64,000 nt of DNA from assembly GCF_049994905.1 (NCBI RefSeq), contig NZ_CP188258.1, positions 248,001 through 312,000 on the forward strand. The letters run 5' to 3'. Below, in pieces: positions 48,454-56,540 of the stretch. The notes below the pieces were generated by a model that did not search any database, was not told the origin of the DNA, and saw nothing but the letters and a program-made list of their open reading frames with translations. The translations under genes were made by a program, and so were the position numbers. Numbering within the stretch: position 1 is the stretch's first letter; every line of letters starts with the position of its first letter. This DNA is from Diaminobutyricibacter sp049994905. GTDB lineage: Bacteria; Actinomycetota; Actinomycetes; Actinomycetales; Microbacteriaceae.

Positions 48454-49341
48454 GTGACCCAGGCGACCCCTCTCGAGACCGAAGCGTTCATCCTCTCCGA
48501 AGGACCGACCTGGGATCCGGCCGACGGCCGCGTCATGTGGGTGGACCTCGAGGCGGGGCGCATCCTCTCGGCGGTGTGGGCGGATGGCCGGCTCGGCGAG
48601 ATCAGGTCGGTGTCGGTCGGCGAGCAGGTCGGATGCGCGTTCCCGATCGGCGGCGGGCGCTACCTTGCGGCGCTCACCCGTGAGCTCGCGATCGTGGATG
48701 CGGACGGCTCGATCGAGCGGAGCGCCCCGCTCACGCCGGAGGGGACGCGGTTCAACGACGGCAAGATCGACCCGGCCGGGCGCCTGGTCGCCGGCACCCT
48801 CGCGCTGAACGAAGAAGGCTGGGACCACCTGCTGCTGCGGCTCGAGCACGACGGCAGCGTCACGACCCTGGATGCCGACCTCGGCCTCTCGAACGGCCTC
48901 GGCTGGTCGCCGGACGGCACGGTCTTCTACTCGATCGACACGCCGCGCCGCACGGTGTTCCGCCGCGACTACGACGTCGCGACCGGCGCGGTCGGGCAGC
49001 GTGACGTGTTCATCGACCTGGTCGACGCGTATCCCGACGGCATGACCGTCGATGCCGACGGCAACCTGTGGATCGCGATCTGGGGCGGCCACGAGGTGCG
49101 CTGCTACGACGCATCCGGGCGTCGGCTTGCGGATGCCACGGTGGCGGTGGATGCGCCCCACGTCTCGAGCGCAGCCTTCGTCGGTCCCGACCTCGACGCG
49201 CTGGTGATCACGAGCGCGAGCCGCGACCTGTCGCCGGAGGAGCGCGTGCGCTGGCCGCACGCCGGCGGCCTGTTCGCCGCGCGCCCCGGCGTGCGCGGCC
49301 TCGCCCCCACCCTCTGGCGCGAGGCGCCCCTCCCGGGCTGA
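48454..49341 (+). CDS. SMP-30/gluconolactonase family hydrolase
   Basis: This 295-residue beta-propeller lactonase acts on sugar lactones with a divalent metal. The metal ligands are visible as Glu16 in LSEGPTWDP, the Asn of LSNGLGWSPDG and the Asp of YPDGMTVDADGN; TRFNDGKIDPAGRLVAGT is another conserved block. No signal peptide is seen, so it is cytoplasmic. The substrate could be an aldonolactone from sugar oxidation; rhamnono- or xylonolactone are possible given the importers in this window, but no dehydrogenase is adjacent. Confidence 0.9.
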   Translation: MTQATPLETEAFILSEGPTWDPADGRVMWVDLEAGRILSAVWADGRLGEIRSVSVGEQVGCAFPIGGGRYLAALTRELAIVDADGSIERSAPLTPEGTRFNDGKIDPAGRLVAGTLALNEEGWDHLLLRLEHDGSVTTLDADLGLSNGLGWSPDGTVFYSIDTPRRTVFRRDYDVATGAVGQRDVFIDLVDAYPDGMTVDADGNLWIAIWGGHEVRCYDASGRRLADATVAVDAPHVSSAAFVGPDLDALVITSASRDLSPEERVRWPHAGGLFAARPGVRGLAPTLWREAPLPG

Positions 49342-49387
49342 GCCGGTCGCGACCCGAGGCGATCCGCGATCGGGGAGAATGGGGCGC

Positions 49388-50023
49388 ATGGGTGAACTTC
49401 TCGCGGTGTGCCGCGTCGACCGTCTCCTGCCCGATCCCGGCACGGTCGGCGTGACCGCGATCGACAAACGTCCCGTCGACGAGCCGCTCCGGGTGCGGCC
49501 GCTCGGGCTGTACGGCGACGTCCAGGCCAGCCGCAAGCATCACGGCGGCGTGACGAAGGCGCTCTACGCTTACGCCGACGAAGACGCCCGGGTGTGGGCG
49601 GATGCGCTCGGTCGCGACATCCCGCCGGGCCTGTTCGGTGAGAATCTGCGCACATCCGGGCTGGATGTGTCCGGTGCCGAGATCGGCGAACGGTGGCGCA
49701 TCGGCGACGAACTGGTGGTCGAGGTGACGTTCCCGCGGACTCCGTGCGCCACGTTCCAGAGGCGCATGGGCGAGCGGAAGTGGGTGCGGCGGTTCACCGA
49801 GGCGGGCATGCCGGGCGCGTACCTGCGCGTTGTCCACAGCGGCACGATCGCCGCCGGCGATTCCGTCGAGGTCGTGTCGAGGCCCGGTCACGGGGTGACG
49901 GTCGCGTCGTGGTTCACGGCAGCGGATGCTCGCCAGTCGGCCGCGCTCGCCGCCGCTGAACGTGAGGGGACGGTCACGCTGGCGCCCGAGTTGCGTGAGG
50001 CTATGGCGAAGCTCAGCAGATGA
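49388..50023 (+). CDS. MOSC domain protein, YiiM-like
   Basis: This 211-residue protein has a MOSC (molybdenum cofactor sulfurase C-terminal) domain. Family segments are KRPVDEPLRVRPLGLYGD, KHHGGVTKALYAYADED, GLFGENLRTSGLDVS and TPCATFQRRMGERKWVRRF, including the conserved Cys. YiiM-type proteins reduce N-hydroxylated compounds with molybdenum cofactor and confer resistance to base analogues. The start is the ATG at 49388; GAGAAT ends 7 nt before it, a weak leaderless -10. Confidence 0.87.
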   Translation: MGELLAVCRVDRLLPDPGTVGVTAIDKRPVDEPLRVRPLGLYGDVQASRKHHGGVTKALYAYADEDARVWADALGRDIPPGLFGENLRTSGLDVSGAEIGERWRIGDELVVEVTFPRTPCATFQRRMGERKWVRRFTEAGMPGAYLRVVHSGTIAAGDSVEVVSRPGHGVTVASWFTAADARQSAALAAAEREGTVTLAPELREAMAKLSR

Positions 50024-50042
50024 ATCGAACGCCATTGAGCAG

Positions 50043-50048
50043 TAGAAT
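50043..50048 (+). promoter_or_regulatory. -10 box TAGAAT (leaderless)
   Basis: The hexamer ends 6 nt before the ATG of the LysR gene at 50055. Confidence 0.65.
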
Positions 50049-50054
50049 CGCACA

Positions 50055-50924
50055 ATGGAGCTTCGCCAGTTAGAGCATTTCGTCACCGTCGCAGAGGAGC
50101 GTCACTTCACCCGTGCCGCCGAACTCCTCCAGATCTCGCAGTCGGGACTGTCCGCATCCATCCGGTCACTTGAACAGGAACTGGGAACATCCCTGTTCAT
50201 TCGCAGCACCCGCCGCGTCGAACTGACGACCGCCGGACAGGCGCTGCTCGCCGACTCGGTGCGCACGCTCGCGAGTGCCGCCGCCGCCCGCAACGCCGTC
50301 GCCGCGGTGCGCGGGCTCGTGCGCGGCCGCCTCACGATCGGCGCGGAACCGTGCCTCGGGTCCGTCGACATCCCGGGCGAGCTGGCGGCGTTCCGCACCG
50401 CCAACCCGGGCGTCGAAGTGCGGCTGCGGTATGCAGGCTCGGTCGACCTCGTCGAGTCGGTCGCCGAAGGGCGAGTGGATGTCGCCCTCGTCGTCGACAC
50501 CGGCCATACGCCCCCTGGCGTACAGCTGCGCCCCCTCAGCACCCAGTCGATGCTGGTGCTCTGCCACCCGGACCACCGGTTCGCGTCCCTGGACGCCGTC
50601 GACCTCGACGAGCTCCGCACCGAGTCGCTGATCGGGTTCCAGCACGGATGGGGTGCCCAGGTGCTCGCGCGGCGGGCGTTCGCGACGGCCGGGTTCGACT
50701 ATCGCGCGGCGCTCGAGGTCAACGACGTGCATCCGCTGCTCGACCTCGTCGGCTACAACCTGGGCGTCGCGATCGTGCCGGCCAGCTTCGCGAAGAAGCG
50801 GCCGGACGAGCTGCGCGCGATCCCGCTGCGCGGTGATGTGCCGTCGTGGACCGTCGGCGTCGCCGTCGCCGAGGAGCCGAGCCCCGCCGCCGGTGCCTTC
50901 CTGCAGCAGCTCGACCCCGCCTGA
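50055..50924 (+). CDS. LysR family transcriptional regulator
   Basis: This 289-residue regulator has the N-terminal winged helix MELRQLEHFVTVAEERHFTR, AELLQISQSGLSASIRSLEQ, FIRSTRRVELTTAG and an effector-binding domain with RGRLTIGAEPCLGSVDIP. It is convergent with two aldo/keto reductase genes rather than divergent from a target, so its regulon is not clear; the MOSC gene directly upstream on the same strand is one candidate. TAGAAT lies 6 nt before the ATG. Confidence 0.9.
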   Translation: MELRQLEHFVTVAEERHFTRAAELLQISQSGLSASIRSLEQELGTSLFIRSTRRVELTTAGQALLADSVRTLASAAAARNAVAAVRGLVRGRLTIGAEPCLGSVDIPGELAAFRTANPGVEVRLRYAGSVDLVESVAEGRVDVALVVDTGHTPPGVQLRPLSTQSMLVLCHPDHRFASLDAVDLDELRTESLIGFQHGWGAQVLARRAFATAGFDYRAALEVNDVHPLLDLVGYNLGVAIVPASFAKKRPDELRAIPLRGDVPSWTVGVAVAEEPSPAAGAFLQQLDPA

Positions 50925-50956
50925 CCCCGCCTGCCTGCCTCGAGGAGGGGTGGCTG

Positions 50957-51835
50957 TCAGGCGTCGAGCGCGGCGAACTCCTCGAGGGTGAGCTCGAGGT
51001 CGACGGCGGTCACCGAGTCGCGGATGCTCTCCGGACGCGACGCACCGGGGATCGGGATCACCCTCGGCGACTTGGCCAGGTGCCAGGCGAGCGCGACGAC
51101 CTGCGGGCTGACGCCCCGAGCATCCGCGACCTGACGGAACGGCGCGAAGCGATCGCCCAGCTGACCGGCCGAACGGATGCCCCCGAGCGGGCTCCACGGC
51201 AGGAAAGCGATGCCGAGCTGGTCGCACAGCTCCAGTTCGGGTTCGCTCGAACGGAACGCCGGCGAGAACTGGTTCTGAACCGAGGCGAGGCGTCCGCCGA
51301 GGATGTCCTGTGCCTCACGGATCTGGTCGGGATCAGCGTTCGAGATGCCGGCCATGCGGATCACGCCTTCATCGAGCAGGTCGCGGATCGCCCCGACCGA
51401 GTCGCCGTATGGCACCGACGGGTCCGGGCGGTGGAACTGGTACAGCCCGATCGCGTCGCCGCCGAGCCGGGCGAGCGACGCCTTGGCTGCCTCCTTCAGG
51501 TACTCGGGGCGGCCATCCACGTACCAGCTGCCGTCGCCGGGGCGAAGGTGCCCGCCCTTCGTGGCGACCAGGACGGCGGAGGTGTCGCCGCCCCAGCTCG
51601 CGATCGCGCGGGCGAAAAGGGTCTCGTTGTGGCCGACCTCGTCCGCGTGCAGGTGGTACGCGTCTGCGGTGTCGAAGAAGGTGACACCCGCATCGAGGGC
51701 GGCATGGATGGTGGCGATGGAGCGAGCCTCGTCGGGTCGCCCTTCGATCGACATCGGCATTCCGCCGAGGCCGATCGCGCTCACCTCGACGGTGCCGATC
51801 GTGCGGGTCTTCAACTGTGTTCCGGTGTTCGTCAT
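50957..51835 (-). CDS. Aldo/keto reductase (first of a tandem pair)
   Basis: This 292-residue NADPH-dependent reductase shows VSAIGLGGMPMSIEGR, GVTFFDTADAYHLHADEVGHNETL (Asp and Tyr), VLVATKGGH (Lys), LYQFHRPDP (His) and a C-terminal IPIPGASRPESIRDSV. The PYGDSVGAIRDLLDEGVIRMAGISNA block is typical of YdbC-like members. GGAGA precedes the ATG. It lies 28 bp downstream of the second reductase gene, on the same strand, and the two are probably co-transcribed, although the proteins are only moderately similar. Confidence 0.9.
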   Translation of the reverse strand: MTNTGTQLKTRTIGTVEVSAIGLGGMPMSIEGRPDEARSIATIHAALDAGVTFFDTADAYHLHADEVGHNETLFARAIASWGGDTSAVLVATKGGHLRPGDGSWYVDGRPEYLKEAAKASLARLGGDAIGLYQFHRPDPSVPYGDSVGAIRDLLDEGVIRMAGISNADPDQIREAQDILGGRLASVQNQFSPAFRSSEPELELCDQLGIAFLPWSPLGGIRSAGQLGDRFAPFRQVADARGVSPQVVALAWHLAKSPRVIPIPGASRPESIRDSVTAVDLELTLEEFAALDA

Positions 51836-51863
51836 GAGTTGTCTCCGTATCTGCGTGGTCGGT

Positions 51864-52835
51864 TCACCACGCGTAGTCTTCAGGCGCAGTCTTGTGCCCG
51901 GGGAAGATCTCGTCGAGGCGGTCGAGCGCCGCCCGGTCGAGTTTCAGGTCGACGGCGCGGATGGCCGCATCGAGCTGGCCGCGCGTGCGCGGCCCGATGA
52001 TCGGTGCCGTCACCGCGGGCTGGTGCAGCAGCCAGGCGAGGGCGAGGTCGCCCGGCTCCTGGCCCAGGTCATCCGCGAAATCTTCGTACGCCTCGATGGC
52101 CTCGCGGTGCGTCGCCAGGGTCTCGGCGGCGCGTCCTTCGAGGCGGCGAACGCCGTCGCGCTCCTTGCGTACGACCCCGCCGAGCAGCCCGCCGTGCAGC
52201 GGTGACCAGGCGATGACGCCGACCCCGTTCGCCTGGGCGGCCGGCAGCACTTCGAGCTCGACGTCGCGGGTGAGCAGGTTGTAGATGGACTGCTCGCTGA
52301 CCAGGCCGGTGTAGTTGCGGCGGCGGGCCGCTTCCTGCGCGGTCGCGATGTGCCAGCCGGCGAAGTTGCTGCTGCCGGCGTAGAGGATCTTGCCCTGCGC
52401 GACAGCGACCTCCATGGCCTGCCAGATCTCGTCCCACGGGGTTTCGCGGTCGATGTGGTGGAACTGGTAGATGTCGACGTAGTCCGTCTTGAGGCGTTTG
52501 AGGCTCGCGTCGAGTGCGCGGCGGATGTTCAGGGCCGACAGCTTGCCGTCGTTCGGCCAGTCGCCCATCGCGCCATACAGTTTCGTCGCCAGAACGGTGC
52601 GCTCGCGGCGTCCGCTCCCGCTCGCGAACCAGTCGCCGACGATCTCTTCGGTCGCACCCTTGCCGCGGTGCTGGCCGTAGACGTTGGCCGTGTCGAAATA
52701 GTTGATGCCGTATTCGTGGGCCGCATCCATGATCGCGTGCGCGTCGGCTTCGGTCGTCTGGGGGCCGAAGTTCATCGTTCCCAGGCACAGTCGCGAGACG
52801 CTGAGGCCGGATCGGCCGAGGTGTGTGTACTCCAT
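51864..52835 (-). CDS. Aldo/keto reductase (second of a tandem pair)
   Basis: This 323-residue reductase is of the AKR11/YghZ-like group. Motifs are LGRSGLSVSRLCLGTMNFG, INYFDTANVYGQHRGKGATEEIVG (Asp, Tyr), VLATKLYGAMGDWPND (Lys), VDIYQFHHIDRETPWDE (His) and APIIGPRTRGQLDAAIRA (NADPH). GGAGG stands 8 bases before the ATG. It is the first gene of the pair. The substrate is unknown; such enzymes often reduce aldehydes or sugar-derived carbonyls. Confidence 0.91.
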   Translation of the reverse strand: MEYTHLGRSGLSVSRLCLGTMNFGPQTTEADAHAIMDAAHEYGINYFDTANVYGQHRGKGATEEIVGDWFASGSGRRERTVLATKLYGAMGDWPNDGKLSALNIRRALDASLKRLKTDYVDIYQFHHIDRETPWDEIWQAMEVAVAQGKILYAGSSNFAGWHIATAQEAARRRNYTGLVSEQSIYNLLTRDVELEVLPAAQANGVGVIAWSPLHGGLLGGVVRKERDGVRRLEGRAAETLATHREAIEAYEDFADDLGQEPGDLALAWLLHQPAVTAPIIGPRTRGQLDAAIRAVDLKLDRAALDRLDEIFPGHKTAPEDYAW

Positions 52836-52926
52836 TACTTCACCCTCCGTCTTTGTCAGTCAGATGTCCAACAGGAAGTCTGGATGGCATTGTGCGGGCA
52901 CGGTTCTGAATGCGGTGTGGTGAGGC

Positions 52927-53589
52927 TCAGGGGGAGGTGTCGACGACCAACGCAGCACGCGGGAGCGTCGTCTCGATGAGGAGAGCGTTCGCGCCGTCGA
53001 CGTCACGTGCCCAGGCGAGAGCGGCCGCGGGAGTGCGGCCGTGCCGCTGGTGGCGGTCGACGAGGCGACGCATCCGCTCGCCTTCCGGCGCAGCACAGAA
53101 CCACGCTTCGGCGAGCAGCGACGGGATGCGCGACCAGGGCTCCTCGTCGACGAGCAGGTAGTTGCCCTCGGCGACCACGATCTGCGTCTCCGGCGCGATC
53201 GTCAGCGCGCCGGCGATCGGCTCGTCGACGGCGCGGTCGAACCCCGGCGCATAGACCGGATGGTCTCGTTCGGTGTGGATGCGTTCGAGCAACCCTACGA
53301 AACCCCACCCGTCGAACGTGTCGATGGCGCCTTTGCGGTCGTGCCTGCCCAGCGCGTCGAGGGTTGCGTTCGCCAGGTGGAAGCCGTCCATCGGCAGGTA
53401 GGCGGCGGCGATGCCGCGTTCGCCGAGGGCGCCGACGATGTCAGCGGCCAGCGTGGTCTTGCCGGATCCCGGGCTGCCCGCGATGCCGAGGACGACCCGG
53501 GCATCCGCTCGAACCAACCGCGCAGCCCGAGTCGTCAGCGACTCGAGCACACCGTCGGCGTAGGTTCCGCGGGGCTGCCAGGGTGTCAT
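52927..53589 (-). CDS. P-loop nucleoside/fructose-type kinase
   Basis: This 220-residue kinase is of the phosphoribulokinase/uridine kinase superfamily. Walker A is GIAGSPGSGKTTLAADI (about residues 36-52), followed by AYLPMDGFHLANATLDAL (substrate Asp), the RKGAIDTFDGWGF loop, VYAPGFDRAVDEPIAGA and IVVAEGNYLLVDEEPWS. This pattern is that of the FrcK/YggC-like group often annotated as nucleoside/nucleotide kinase; the substrate may be a sugar, a nucleoside or pantothenate. The start is set at the ATG at 53589; the frame is open further but unmatched. Confidence 0.87.
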   Translation of the reverse strand: MTPWQPRGTYADGVLESLTTRAARLVRADARVVLGIAGSPGSGKTTLAADIVGALGERGIAAAYLPMDGFHLANATLDALGRHDRKGAIDTFDGWGFVGLLERIHTERDHPVYAPGFDRAVDEPIAGALTIAPETQIVVAEGNYLLVDEEPWSRIPSLLAEAWFCAAPEGERMRRLVDRHQRHGRTPAAALAWARDVDGANALLIETTLPRAALVVDTSP

Positions 53590-53636
53590 TCGTCCATTCC
53601 GGCGTTCAGCGCGACGGCGCGCCGACGCCCTTCGAC

Positions 53637-53894
53637 TCAGAGTGCGAGTGCTGCCTCGAGCTCGGCGTCGGTCGGCTCGACCAGGTGGCGCCCATCGGGG
53701 AACACGATCACGGGGATGTTCGTGCGGCCGCTGATCGCATAGGCGCGGTCGGCGCCACCGGGCACGGAGTCGAGGTCGATGTATTCGTAGTCGGTGCCGA
53801 GGCGTTCGAAGACGGCCTTGGAGCGACGGCAGTCGCGGCACCAGTCACCGCCGAACATGGTCACTCGGTCGAAGGTTTCGGGGGAAGAAGTCAT
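53637..53894 (-). CDS. Glutaredoxin-like protein (mycoredoxin type)
   Basis: This 85-residue thioredoxin-fold protein has a WCRDC active site at about residues 18-22 (MFGGDWCRDCRRSK), then YEYIDLDSVPGGADRAY and the cis-proline segment NIPVIVFPDG. Such proteins in actinobacteria reduce mycothiol mixed disulfides. TAGGCT ends 6 nt before the ATG. The kinase gene follows 47 bp downstream on the same strand. Confidence 0.9.
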   Translation of the reverse strand: MTSSPETFDRVTMFGGDWCRDCRRSKAVFERLGTDYEYIDLDSVPGGADRAYAISGRTNIPVIVFPDGRHLVEPTDAELEAALAL

Positions 53895-53900
53895 CCCACA

Positions 53901-53906
53901 AGCCTA
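53901..53906 (-). promoter_or_regulatory. -10 box TAGGCT (leaderless)
   Basis: The hexamer ends 6 nt before the ATG of the glutaredoxin gene at 53894. Confidence 0.65.
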
Positions 53907-53936
53907 AGCACTGCTCGCTGAACGTCCGGTGCACGC

Positions 53937-54002
53937 GAGTGTGCCCCGTTTGGCCGAGAGTGCCGCGCGGAGCAGGCACGCTCGACCGCAACATTCACGC
54001 TC
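53937..54002. repeat. Palindromic element family 2, copy 2
   Basis: The 28-base arms (53937-53964 and 53975-54002) agree at about 18 positions; the ends GAG-GTG and CGAG-GTGCC are conserved. The right arm, cacgctcgaccgcaac then cacgctcggcg, matches about 24 of 30 bases of the element at 27921-27950. It lies 3' of the GH78 gene and upstream of the glutaredoxin promoter. Confidence 0.6.
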
Positions 54003-54026
54003 GGCGCGGCGAGGCGCAGCGCCCGG

Positions 54027-56525
54027 CTACAGCTCCAGCGAATGCGACCCGGCGGGCAGCGCCTCCTCCGCGCCGTCGGCGTGCACGAAGACGACGGGCA
54101 CCGGCGACGTCACCGACACCGAGCCGCCGTCGACGCTCACGTGCACGAACCCGTGCGGCGTCGGCACGGCACCCTCGGCCCGCCCGAGTGATCCAAGTGC
54201 CGGAGCCACCCGAACGGATGCGAAACCCGGCTCGGCCGGCGTCAGCCCCAGCACGTAGGCGACGAGATCGCGCGTCGGGGCGCTGCTCCACCCGTGCACC
54301 GGGGTTCCCCATCCCCAGCACTCACCGAAGGTGTCGTACCCGTCGACGAGGAACTGCGACCAGCGCCGCATCAGCGTCACGAGGTCGCCCGCGCGCCCGC
54401 CGAGGGCCACCGCGTCGTGCACGACGTACGCGTAGAACGGCTCGGCGATGACGACTTCGCGCTCGGCGTCCCAGTCGATGTGCTGGATGCCGCGCATCTG
54501 GTCGGCGATCTTCTGCTGGTCGTACGACCCGTCGTCGCTGCCGATCCACGAGCGGACGACGAGCGTGGACGGGTCGGTGACGGCGTCGAGGATGCGGTCC
54601 CAGCGCGAACGCGGCGCGAGGCCGGACACGATCGCCGTGGCCCCCGCGGCCTGGGATGCGGGCGCCTGCGGCTTCCCGTCCACGATGTGGTCGATGTAGG
54701 TGCCGCGTCGCTCGTCCCAGAAGTCTTCGAACCCGACGGCGGCGGCCGCGTGGAGCCGGGCAGCCCACTCGGCCGCGCCCGCGTTGCCGGCGAACCGGCT
54801 GAGTTCGGCGAACTCGTCGAGCCCGCGCGCCCAGAGGGCGGTGAGCAGCGAACTGCGCCCGGTGACGAAGACGCTCGACCAGTCGACGAGGTTCCATTCG
54901 GGCACGTCCGCGAGGGTGCCGCGCTCGTCGACGTATGGCAGGTACCAGCGCAGGATCCCTTCCACCGTCGGCAGCAGCGCACGGATCTCGTCGAGGTCGC
55001 CCAGATAGCGATACAGGTTGTGCACGCCGTGCACCCAGTGCAGCGACCAGTCGGGGATGGTGAACCCGCCCGACGACTCGATCTCGCCCACGACGCTCAT
55101 CGGCAGGATGCCGTCGGCCCGCGGCGAGTCGCCGAGCGCTGTGTAGGCGCGGGCGAGCCGCCAGTCGGCGTTGGTGGTCAGGTGCACGAGCTGGTGCACG
55201 ACGCCGTCGCCGACCCAGGCGCGCTGTTCGCGCGTGGGGCAGTCGGTGAACGCATCCTGCGCGTTGCACTGCACGGTGCGGATGCCCGCCCGGTACAGCG
55301 CGTCGATCTCGGGGTCGTCCGAGCGGAAGAACGCCTCGCCGGTGTGGGGGTAGAGCCGCTCCTGCACCTCGACGCTTTCGATCACGGTCGACGCGTCGCC
55401 GCCGCTGATCACGAGGTGCATGAAGCGCATCCCGTTGACTTCGACGGCATCGAACCGGTCGTCGTGACCGCGGGCGGTGTAGCGCGCGCCGGTCTTCGGA
55501 ATCGAGAAGCTCGACGCCTCGTCGGCCCGGTGCGGGCGTTCACGGTAGAGGATGTCGACCGTCGTGCCGGCCGCGGCCCGCAGTGTGATGTGCACGGTGC
55601 CGACGACGACACGGCCGAAGTCGAGGCTGACGATGGTGGCCGTCTGCGGCCCTGACGGTGCTTCGACGGGGAACGGGACGAGCGCATCGGACGACACCGT
55701 GTGGCCGTCGAGTGCGGCGCGCACGCGCGTCACCGGATGCTCGCCCGCCCCCGCCGTGAACGTCACCTCTCCACTGACACGCGCCTCCGCCGGCGCGACT
55801 CGTTGCCCGCCGACCGGGGCCGTGCGGCGCGGCAGCAGGGCTCCATACGGGTCGGTGGGCGGCTGCGTGCGGCCGAAGCCGCCGATGTGGGAGGCAGGAC
55901 GCAGGTGTGCGTTCGGCCAGTCGCTGTCGTCGAGGTCGGGGGAGTCCCATCCGACCGGCAGTTCGCGCGCATCGACCAGTTCGACGGGGACGCCGTCGAG
56001 GCCTTCGAGGTCGGGGGAGGTCCAGGCCGTCGAGCGGTGCACCTTCCAGCCGGTGTCGGACACCAGCCAGCTGCTGCCGAGGCGGGCCTCGAAGGCGAGC
56101 ACCGCATCCAGCCCCAGTCCCGTGTTGGCGGCGGCGGGCTGCCAGAATGCGGTCGGATGACCGTAGTAGGTGACGAGCACGGCGATCGTGTTCGCACCCT
56201 CGCGCAGCACGGGCGCAAGGTCGTATTCGTCGAACTTCTGCCGCCGCGGCTGCGATCGCGCGGGCCCGCGGCCGACCTCGACGCCGTTGACGACGAGCAC
56301 ATACCTCGAGTCGGCGGTGAGGCGCGCGGGCGCCGTGCCCGGGACCGAGTCGAGCATGACCGCCGTGCGGAAGATCGAGCGGTGGAACGGCGTCGGGGGG
56401 TCGGTCGCCTCGAGAGTGTCCGGCGCCACAGGCGGCGGCGGCTCGGTACCGATCCAGTGTGCGTGCCAGCCGATCCCGCTGAAAGCGGACGGCGGGGATG
56501 CGACGACGACGGTGCTGGGGGTCAT
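54027..56525 (-). CDS. Alpha-L-rhamnosidase, GH78
   Basis: This 832-residue glycosidase releases terminal L-rhamnose. An N-terminal carbohydrate-binding beta domain (about residues 1-260) is followed by the (alpha/alpha)6 catalytic barrel. Asp428, Glu433 and Asp440 in TDCPTREQRAWVGD have the same 5- and 7-residue spacing as the Asp-Glu-Asp set of Bacillus GL1 RhaB; Glu433 is the probable general acid. Glu735 in DTFGECWGWG is my candidate for the base. There is no signal peptide, so it acts on imported rhamnosides inside the cell. It is the last gene of a minus-strand unit with the LacI and nucleotidyltransferase genes (15-bp gap). Confidence 0.92.
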   Translation of the reverse strand: MTPSTVVVASPPSAFSGIGWHAHWIGTEPPPPVAPDTLEATDPPTPFHRSIFRTAVMLDSVPGTAPARLTADSRYVLVVNGVEVGRGPARSQPRRQKFDEYDLAPVLREGANTIAVLVTYYGHPTAFWQPAAANTGLGLDAVLAFEARLGSSWLVSDTGWKVHRSTAWTSPDLEGLDGVPVELVDARELPVGWDSPDLDDSDWPNAHLRPASHIGGFGRTQPPTDPYGALLPRRTAPVGGQRVAPAEARVSGEVTFTAGAGEHPVTRVRAALDGHTVSSDALVPFPVEAPSGPQTATIVSLDFGRVVVGTVHITLRAAAGTTVDILYRERPHRADEASSFSIPKTGARYTARGHDDRFDAVEVNGMRFMHLVISGGDASTVIESVEVQERLYPHTGEAFFRSDDPEIDALYRAGIRTVQCNAQDAFTDCPTREQRAWVGDGVVHQLVHLTTNADWRLARAYTALGDSPRADGILPMSVVGEIESSGGFTIPDWSLHWVHGVHNLYRYLGDLDEIRALLPTVEGILRWYLPYVDERGTLADVPEWNLVDWSSVFVTGRSSLLTALWARGLDEFAELSRFAGNAGAAEWAARLHAAAAVGFEDFWDERRGTYIDHIVDGKPQAPASQAAGATAIVSGLAPRSRWDRILDAVTDPSTLVVRSWIGSDDGSYDQQKIADQMRGIQHIDWDAEREVVIAEPFYAYVVHDAVALGGRAGDLVTLMRRWSQFLVDGYDTFGECWGWGTPVHGWSSAPTRDLVAYVLGLTPAEPGFASVRVAPALGSLGRAEGAVPTPHGFVHVSVDGGSVSVTSPVPVVFVHADGAEEALPAGSHSLEL

Positions 56526-56540
56526 GGGCGTTCTCCTCGG

